Positions 25,001-32,800 of a stretch of DNA of 64,000 nt are shown in pieces. Each line of letters opens with the position of its first letter. The stretch's first letter is position 1. The translations under genes were made by a program, and so were the position numbers. The notes below the pieces were generated by a model. It searched no databases. It saw only the letters and a program-made list of their open reading frames with translations, and was not told the origin of the DNA. Source of the DNA: Margaritispora aquatica (lineage: Eukaryota > Ascomycota > Leotiomycetes > Helotiales > Discinellaceae). The stretch spans positions 609,758 to 673,757 of the forward strand of contig VJWN01000012.1 of assembly GCA_007644065.1 (NCBI GenBank), given 5' to 3'.

Positions 25001-26052
25001 AAGCTGTCAAAGCTTTTGCTTTCAAACCCACAAAAATCAACAATTCTGCACCAATGTCAACCTTCGAATTTAATGTCTCCACATTGGATTTTGATCTTAT
25101 ACCTAAGGATTTTTCTGAAGAACCAGGTCAAGTTGCCACACGCAAATTTAGACATGGAACACTCCAATACCGCCTTCGCTGTGTTCAGATGAACAAGACT
25201 GTGCATCAGTTGTCAGCGTCGGATTGGGTGGTTAGCGATACGACATGGCCTGAAAATGCCTCCATAGACATTAATTCAAAACATTTAGAAATTCGTCGGA
25301 AGCTTCACCATGGCAAAGATCTACCGCTTGACATCACATCCTATGTTCTCGCTGCTGGACCGGATACAATGAATCGTATCAACATTTCAATTGCCCTGGG
25401 TCGTGCGAAGATGATGTCTCATTCATATTTTATTGCTGTTGAAGTAATTGAAATTCTGGAACGTGTGGCCATCGTGGAGCTAGTTAAACAAAATCATATC
25501 CTAGCAGACCATACATTGGAGAATATCAAGAAGACTCTTACAGGGCCAAACGGTGGAGATGATGATGATGATTTTGCTATGGTTGTTAGTGATCTTGCTA
25601 TTGATCTTGCAGATCCTTTTACTGCTCGTATTTTCGAGATTCCCGTTCGAGGTACCCACTGCCTGCATCGAGAGTGCTTCGATTTAAATAACTTTCTTCT
25701 CACGAGGCCCAGTAAGCCAAAGCGTCCCGAACAACCGTGCATGATCGATGTTTGGAAGTGTCCTCTGTGCTCCAAGGATGCACGACCTTATGGTCTTCAA
25801 ATTGATGATTTTCTCGTCTCGGTCAGGACTTCTCTTGCGTCACAGGATCTCTTGGATGTGAAGGCTATCTGGATTGGGCCGGATGGAAACTGGAGACCAA
25901 AGTTAGAAGAACGCACTGGGGTTTCCGACCCTCACGACAGTGATGATTCCAGTGATGGAGAGGGGGAGAAGAAGCAGAGATCCTCCAGGGAGCCAAACCA
26001 AATTAGTAGGACTGGAAAGGTGATTGAGGTAATTGAATTGGACGATGATTAG
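22040..26052 (+). CDS. SP-RING/MIZ zinc-finger protein (putative SUMO E3 ligase)
   Basis: My model gives 1,260 aa from exons 22040-22224, 22291-23168 and 23333-26052. Near the C-terminus is an SP-RING: GTHCLHRECFDL, then WKCPLCSKDARP and LQIDDFL, matching the C-x-H ... C-x2-C pattern of PIAS/Siz/Zmiz ligases that move SUMO from Ubc9 to substrates. It is followed by an acidic Ser/Asp stretch and a terminal VIEVIELDDD, which fits a SUMO-interacting motif. A central Gln-rich region (about 24000-24600) and a Ser/Pro-rich N-terminus look disordered. There is no SAP domain, so it is closer to Zmiz-type than Siz1-type proteins. The first intron appears to use a GC donor (AG|GCAAGT) with branch GCTAAC. 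An in-frame TGA lies just upstream of the chosen ATG, fixing the start. A nuclear location is inferred. Confidence 0.85.
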
Positions 26053-26553
26053 TGCCGATTCTGTTGGCTTAAGTTTGTTTTGTCGCATTATGTCATGTAG
26101 GGTGTTTTGGTTCTTGCATTTGCAGCATCTAACTGCATGGCCTGGTTTGGGTACGATTGTTTGCATTTCACACCGGCGTATATCGGGGGATTGCTCGGAA
26201 GGAGGGAGGCAGTACATGGCGTCTGGAATCATCGGCATTGCATAGCTTAACTTGGCTAGACGTTTTCTTTCAGGCAGTGGCGTTGTATCTTACAGCTTTG
26301 GAGGTTATGGAGTTATGGTTACTGGAGGGTATCTGATCATTAGCCATGCACCTCCATGGACGCTTGGCCAAGCTCCTCGTTGGGTCGCCTTGTACGGAGT
26401 ACCTAGTTGTGTTTACGTTAGAGTCGAATGAAAGAAAGTAATACTACATAACTGTTCAAGTGAAATTTATGATTTCAGGGACTGCCATTTTGAGAAACTC
26501 ATTCTTATTATTTATATCACAGATTGCAAGGCAGTATACACTATTACTACATG
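26053..26553. other. Intergenic, convergent 3' ends
   Basis: About 500 bp lies between the stops of the SP-RING gene and the J-protein gene. I see no coding signal, only 3' untranslated sequence. Confidence 0.5.
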
Positions 26554-27686
26554 CTACCGGTTCCCTCTCGCTCCTGCAGGCGCATCCGTCCTCCTCCTCT
26601 TCAGAACCGTACCCATCGCATCCCTTACCTCGGGATCGTTACGTATCGTATTCTGCACTAACCACTCCGTTACCTTACCCTTCAAGGCCTTCAGCGCCTG
26701 TTCATCACCGGCATACGGACTCATCTCCAGTCCTATCAGCCTTGTGGCCTCTACATCCGTCGCCTGCACGGTAGCCTTCAGTCTCTCCAGCTGCCCATTC
26801 AGCGCCGCCTCGGGCGTCGCATTCGCAGGTATAGCGGTTTGTTTCTGCAGTAGCGGTCCGATCTGGGAAAATGCAATGTACAGCGTAATGCTCATCTTCC
26901 GCGCCAGCTGGATGAGCTGGAACGGGAGGTAGGGCGGGTGCGCGGAGAAGGTCGTCAGGAGTGGATTGAGGACGTTGGTTGCGATGGGTGGGAAGTACGG
27001 CCGTGTGATGGTGTGCATCTCGAAGGCGCATAGGATCAGCATTGTAAGCCATCGCCAGTATTTGCCCCATTCCAAGTACCCCAGCATCCCCATCAGGTAC
27101 ATGAATACGGCCGCGGCACCGTAGTAGGGCAGTGTATTCTGCATCCCTTGGAGTACATAGTCCCGTACGCTGGAGCACCGCTGCCAGTAAACCACGTCTG
27201 GGCCGAATCGCTCATACGCAAATCGTTTCGCGGGGTTGAGTAGTACGTCTTGCGCCTGCTTGAGGTGCACGAAGTAGCCCTCTGCAGTGGTCGAGGAGGA
27301 GGACACTTTGTCTGGGTGGTATTTCGAGGCGAGGCGCCGGAATCGCGACTTGATGTCCCGGTCGGTGGAACTGTATGGGAGTCCCAGGTCTTGGTAGTAG
27401 TCTCCTGCGCGCCGGATCTCCCAGTCGGCTTCGTAGATTGTGTAGAGAAGGTACGCCGATACGACGATCGTGTGGATGCGCTGCCGGTGGGTGTTATATC
27501 GTGGGGAGCCAGGTTGAGGTTTGGGATCGCCGGCGCGGATCATGATGCCGTAGTAGGCTGTTTGGACCCATCCTGTTACGAGCTGGGGAGTGTGTTAGTA
27601 TATTGCATCTTTAGGGGAGGATTTTATGAACTTGCGTTTGGGAGGAATGTCCATCCTGCCAGAGAAAGCAGCTGGTTGGAAGCCAT
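26554..27686 (-). CDS. Membrane-anchored DnaJ (J-domain) protein
   Basis: A protein of 359 aa from exons 27636-27686 and 26554-27582. After a short N-terminal hydrophobic stretch comes a J domain, YYQDLGLPYSSTDRDIKSRF ... KYHPDK ... KRFAYERFG, with the HPD tripeptide that stimulates Hsp70 ATPase. It is followed by two or three hydrophobic segments (PYYGAAAVFMYLMGMLGYL; WLTMLILCAFEM), and a charged C-terminal tail. This is the architecture of fungal membrane J-proteins, probably in the ER; the compartment is inferred. The intron (27583-27635) has donor AAC|GCAAGT, a GC-AG intron: no GT donor keeps the frame, whereas this one gives GWTFLPNLVTGWVQT with good continuity. The gene is divergent from RPA43, with 263 bp between starts. 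Confidence 0.85.
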
Positions 27687-27949
27687 GGTCTAGTTCCGTT
27701 GCTAAAATTGGCGAATATCATGCAGCAAGATTCGAGGTGTCTTTGAGAAGTTCCTTGTAAAGAGACGGCATTAAATAAATTCGGAAAGTCGCCGCTGACT
27801 TATTGTTATGTGTACTCAACTTTGAGGCCATACTAATCGACCAGACGAGGCAAGGCTCAACCTGTCCTTAGCCAGCCGACAACCCCGGTCCGGCTTGCGG
27901 GTCAGCCTCGGGGGCGCAAAAAAATTGTCTAGAAGCTTAACTTTTTAAC
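27687..27949. promoter_or_regulatory. Shared divergent promoter region (J-protein / RPA43)
   Basis: This is the 263 bp between two divergent start codons, so both promoters must lie here or overlap the genes. It has an A-rich run just upstream of the RPA43 start. I see no clear TATA box. Confidence 0.5.
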
Positions 27950-28981
27950 ATGATGAAACGAAACCTCACCACCAACATCATTCGGAAAACTCAATCAGAA
28001 ATGTCAATTGACACCGCCGAATCCGTCCAAACTTCAGCCATGGAGTCGAAGAAGCACAAATCCAAGTCGGAGAAGAAGCAGAAATCCACAACCCACGGAG
28101 AGAAGAAGAGGAAAAGAGACCAAGCGGAAGATGGGACAAAGTCGAAATCCAAGAAGCATAAATCGAGCGGCTCAACGACGGTGGTAGAACCAACAGTCTC
28201 TGATGATTCAGAGAAAGCCTCGCCATTCCATCTCCAGACTTCATCACTATATCTACCTTTAGCGCCTGTCTCGCAGAAATTTCCAATCGAAGGCATTTGC
28301 GCTGAGCATCTGTCCCCGCTACTCCTCTCATACTACCCTCCTTTCAACGGCGTCGTGCTCTCATACAACAATGTGCGATTATCCGAAAAACCATATGGAA
28401 ACGATGGGACCGATGTGCTGCTACATAACATTGACGAGTATGCTGTGAGTTGGGCATGGGCGACTGCGGAATTCCTACTTTTCAGGCCAGAGAAAGGAGC
28501 TTGGTTAGAGGGGTATATCAATTTACAAAACGAGGGGCATGTTGGATTGGTGTGCTGGAATCTCTTCAACGCGAGTATCGAGCGGAAACGCCTGCCTCCG
28601 GATTGGAAATGGATGGATGTGAGCGAGTTGGAGAACGCAGAGGATGCGGAGGCAGGAGAGACGTACGCAGAGGATGGAGCTGGATACTATGTTGATTGTA
28701 CGGGAAAGAAGATCGAGGGCACGATTATGTTCAGGGTCAAGGAGATTGAGTCGAGTCACGATCGGGAAAGGGGATTCTTGAGCATTGAGGGAACGCTGTT
28801 GAGTGAAGATGCTGAAGAGAAGCTTGCCGAGAGTGAGAAGACTGGAGCAGCGAAGTCGAGGGATACGGCTGGTAGGAGGCTAGGTGGTGCGAGGGCTTTA
28901 GGAGCAACGACCTTGGGCGTTCCTATCGAACTCACTGAGGCCGAAGCTGCAGAAAAGAAGAAGATGCGGCGGAAGTATTGA
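27950..28981 (+). CDS. RPA43: RNA polymerase I subunit Rpa43
   Basis: A single-exon gene, 343 aa. The fold is recognisable from FHLQTSSLYLPLAPVS, then LLLSYYPPFNGVVLSY, and later WLEGYINLQNEGHVGLVCWNLFNASI, the OB-fold core of Rpa43/RPA43. In Pol I, Rpa43 pairs with Rpa14 to form the stalk and contacts the initiation factor Rrn3, so the protein serves 35S rRNA synthesis in the nucleolus. A Lys-rich segment precedes the domain (residues about 30-70: KKHKSKSEKK, KSKSKKHKS) and probably gives nucleolar targeting. The C-terminal part is acidic and ends KKKMRRKY. I took the first ATG at 27950; an in-frame ATG at 28001 (MSIDTAES) is an equally reasonable start. The partner RRP12 gene is 15 kb away. 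Confidence 0.9.
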   Translation: MMKRNLTTNIIRKTQSEMSIDTAESVQTSAMESKKHKSKSEKKQKSTTHGEKKRKRDQAEDGTKSKSKKHKSSGSTTVVEPTVSDDSEKASPFHLQTSSLYLPLAPVSQKFPIEGICAEHLSPLLLSYYPPFNGVVLSYNNVRLSEKPYGNDGTDVLLHNIDEYAVSWAWATAEFLLFRPEKGAWLEGYINLQNEGHVGLVCWNLFNASIERKRLPPDWKWMDVSELENAEDAEAGETYAEDGAGYYVDCTGKKIEGTIMFRVKEIESSHDRERGFLSIEGTLLSEDAEEKLAESEKTGAAKSRDTAGRRLGGARALGATTLGVPIELTEAEAAEKKKMRRKY

Positions 28982-29867
28982 GACGATGGCAGAAGAAACC
29001 ACGATACCCTCGATATTAAGACTCTTCAACTCCCGGTCTAGGATCAGGAGCAGTAGAATGATCAACAGTTCTACATTCAAATTCTTCGCACTCGCTCCTA
29101 CCTTGAATACTACCGGTGTACATCTCCAGTTGGCGGTGGGTTTAGGAAAAAGGAGTTTGACGGCCGGCACGAAGCGAGCAGATGTGCTGGGACGGGTTGC
29201 GGTTGGTCCCGTGTAGCCATGGGTGGTTATTGTGCAGAAAAGTACCTCTATGGCGCTCAAAGGATGTGCCTTGTGACGAATAATAAGACACAATTGATTC
29301 ATAGGCTAAGAAGGGAATCTTTCCTAGGAAGTGCAAAATTATTCCGCTGCAAAGTGTGCCGCAAATTATGCAGAAACCTCCCAAATCAAAGGCTAAAGAG
29401 GCGTTCTTAGCTTAGCGTAAGCCAATGTCTGTATCTCACGAGGGAGCTCACTTTGGAACCATGAATTTCGCAATCCCTAGTTTCCGGTGCGGGTCCCTCC
29501 CCTGCTATCTACTGTATACAGCTTAGTAGTGGTAGTCTTTTCGTTATACTGAACTCTTACAGAGGGGTACAGTTCTTTGTGTCCAATGGGGCTGTATAAC
29601 GAAATCTTCGATCTACACTTTGTACTACCCTAGGTACGCTTTTGGGGCTGATGTCTCATTGCACATGCATGTCTCGAATCTATCAGTCAGTGGAGTGGAA
29701 AGGTAGTGAGTGCCCTTCCCACAAGCAAGTTCTTCTGGCTATTGAGCGTGAGCTGAATATTTTGATGTCAAGTTTTGTGCTTTCTTGTTGCTCAAAATGT
29801 TGTGATCACTTTCTTTCCTTAGCCGTCAAATCCATCTCAGGGTCGTGCTTCTAGGTCGGGTCTAAGC
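28982..29867. other. Intergenic region
   Basis: About 0.9 kb lies downstream of RPA43 and upstream of the large repeat-protein gene. Short frames on both strands show no motif or splice support. A pyrimidine-rich CTTTCCTTAG at 29813-29822 looks like a splice acceptor upstream of the ATG at 29868, so a 5'-UTR intron or an extra upstream exon of the next gene is possible. Confidence 0.4.
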
Positions 29868-32800
29868 ATGACCTCGCCGGAAGTTGAAGCTTCTTCTGGA
29901 GGCCAAATTGCAGATCCTGTAATCGATGAGCCTGTGAGCGAGGAATGTGGCGAAGTCAAGACTTTAGAGGAATCGCATGGCAAGGTATCTTCCAATGTCC
30001 AGTCTGAGGATGTGCCAAGAGATGGAGAATTAAAGGATGAGCTTCGACAGGAAGTCAGTACTGTCCTTGATTCTGAGATCATACAGAATGAGCCGATGCC
30101 AAGATCTGAAGACTCCTCTGAGCAACAAAAGTCTGAGAATACTCATGAACTCAAAGATGTACCTTCTGGCGAAGGAAGTTCACAGGAGGCTCAATCTCCT
30201 GATACGGACCCGCAGCATGACGAGACACACGAACCGGCTTTGTTGTCTATTCGTGCTGCGAACACTGAGATAGAAGGCATTGTGAGCTATCCGATAATCT
30301 TGCAAGCGGAGGAAGAGCTCCATCAAACAATAAATCCTTCTGAACTTGTCTTGGAACAGCAAGACGAACCTGTTGGAGGAGAAAGAAGCCAGGCTGTAGT
30401 GGTTCCAATAGCGGATCCATCGCCAGTACTCGTCATCTTGCAAGGAGAGGAAGAGCAACCTCAAGCAGCGAACACTGAAGAACTTGTCTCTGAGCGGGCA
30501 GAGGATCTCATCGGGGGAGAAAGACGGCATTCTGAAACTGTTCTATTGGAGGATTCCTTACCAGTACCAGTCATCCTAAAGTCGACAGCGCCACGAAAGA
30601 GGACAATATGGCTTGATCGAATCTTAATCTTCATATGGTTTTTGTGCTGTTTGGTATTAGTTACAGCCTGTGTTAAACTAGCCCAACATTTGGACTGGAG
30701 TATCATGGCCATCATCGGCGCGGTGCCTATATTAGACCACCCAGAGGGAATACTCAAGTATCTAGAGAGGCCTCTCACTTTAACCCAGGCGAAAGGAATC
30801 GATTTCGCAGTGAGTGCGGTTGGCGGTCCTATGATCATCGCCTACGCAAATTACATTTGGTTCAGAATCGGACGAAGATTATCAAGTCCAGAGATCGAAG
30901 AGCTGAAAGATCCGGATGCAGACTCGACTCTTGAAACCTTTGACGCCGGAACCTATGACTTGGGCAAGCTGACAGGCGTCTTGAAACGCTGGACTGCTCG
31001 AAATCTTCTGTTCTCTATCCTTCTTGTATGCTCTGCTTTGGCATCTACGCTCCTTTGCAATGCCCTAGCTTACAAGGCTATTCCTGGATCCGATGATGCA
31101 CCAAATGAGGGGGATGAAGTGTTCTACCAGATGGTCTACATTCCTGCTCTGCTGTTCTTTGCTTTGTGCAGCGCAACCGTTGCTTCGATTGCGGCTTTCC
31201 TTCTTATGTTCAGGGGCCGCAAAGCTATCGAGAAGAGAAAGAAGATTCTTGCTGCCATTGCTGCAGGAGTACCCTTGGAAGAATACGATGCAGTAATTGC
31301 CAGCCAGCGCGCCAATAGAAGATCTCGCTTCGCTGTTTCTTTGCCGAATATACCTGGAATCACGATTCCAGCGTGGAGATTGAGACGAAGTAAAATCACA
31401 GACTTTGATAGCTCTGGTCCTAGAGAGACAGATCCGCTGCTTCCAGTTTCTGAGCGTGCTGCGAGAGCAAAAGTTGGGAAATCAGTCATACTTCCATCTT
31501 GGCGATTCATGCCATCCTGGAAGTACACAAAATCGAAGACTTCGGCACCTGTCGATGTGAATGAAACCAGAGATACACTAGATACTCATCACGCTGATAT
31601 CGATATACCTTCCCCACAAAGACCAGCTCAGAAAGGTACATCCTGGAAATTCAGACTGTGGAGATTCAGCTTTCCAGCTCTTTCGTCTAAAGCCTCTACA
31701 AGTTCTCCAAGAGAAGTTGTCCTGTCGGGCCCATATCACATTGATGAGGAAGCTATCATGGTGGCAGAATCATCAACAAGATCTGAAGATCTTGTCGCCA
31801 GTGATGTAATGATCACAGAGACTACTCCGTTACTCAATGTAACAAGGTCAATGGACAATTCAAATCAGGAGCATTCTTCAAAATCGAGATCTTGGACTTT
31901 CGGCTGGTTTGGACTCCCTTCCTTCAATTGGGGACAGCATGCAGATCCAGGACTTCCTCATATTGAGCATAGCCACAAAGGAAAATCCATTGTGATATCA
32001 CGACCTCATGTTGAGTTGAATGGTACATCTAGAGAGCCTCTTGATGCCGAAGCGATGATAATAGAATCGCCCCAAATAACTGGTGATTTCCTGACCCATG
32101 AGGTCACCCTCACGGAGTCGTCTCCTTTGCTCAGTGTGTCGAGCAACAGAGATATTTCATCTCAAGATACATCACGCCGGAAGGGTTGGGGTTTTAGCCG
32201 TATTAGCCTTCCTTCATTTGATTGGGGACAACATGGAGCTACAGAATACTCTCATATTGACTATAGTCGTAAAGGAAAAGCTGTTGTGAAATCGCAATCT
32301 GATGTTGGACCGAAAGATACATCCAGATTGCCGCTCGACATAGAAGCAATAGAAACAAACTCGTCACAAACATCTGGTAATTCCCTGGCCCAGGAGACTA
32401 TCATCACGGAAACATCTCCCTTGATCAGTGCATCGAACGACAGCGATGTTTCGCCTCAAAATCCACGACGTTCGAAGGGTTGGGGTTTTGGTCACGTTGG
32501 GCTTCCTTCTTTTGGTTGGGAACAGCACGTAAAACCAGAACGGTCTGAAATTAGTCATAGCCATACAGACAAAACCGCTATGATTCCAAAATCTGACACT
32601 GAGCCGTCGGCAGCAGTTCAAGAACCTCCAACTAGGGAAATAGTAAGCACAGCAGAATCATCAAGGAAGCCTGGAGATCTCGATGTTCAGGAAACTATGC
32701 TTATAGAGTCAACTCCGTTGCTTGGAGCAACGAATGATGAACATGTTTTGCCTCAAGATCCACCACACTCAAAGAGTTGGACTTTTGGTCACTTTGGACT

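Noticed and set aside
28898..29384. Minus-strand frames downstream of RPA43
   Set aside because: They overlap the RPA43 3' end in part, have no recognisable domain and no start or splice support.
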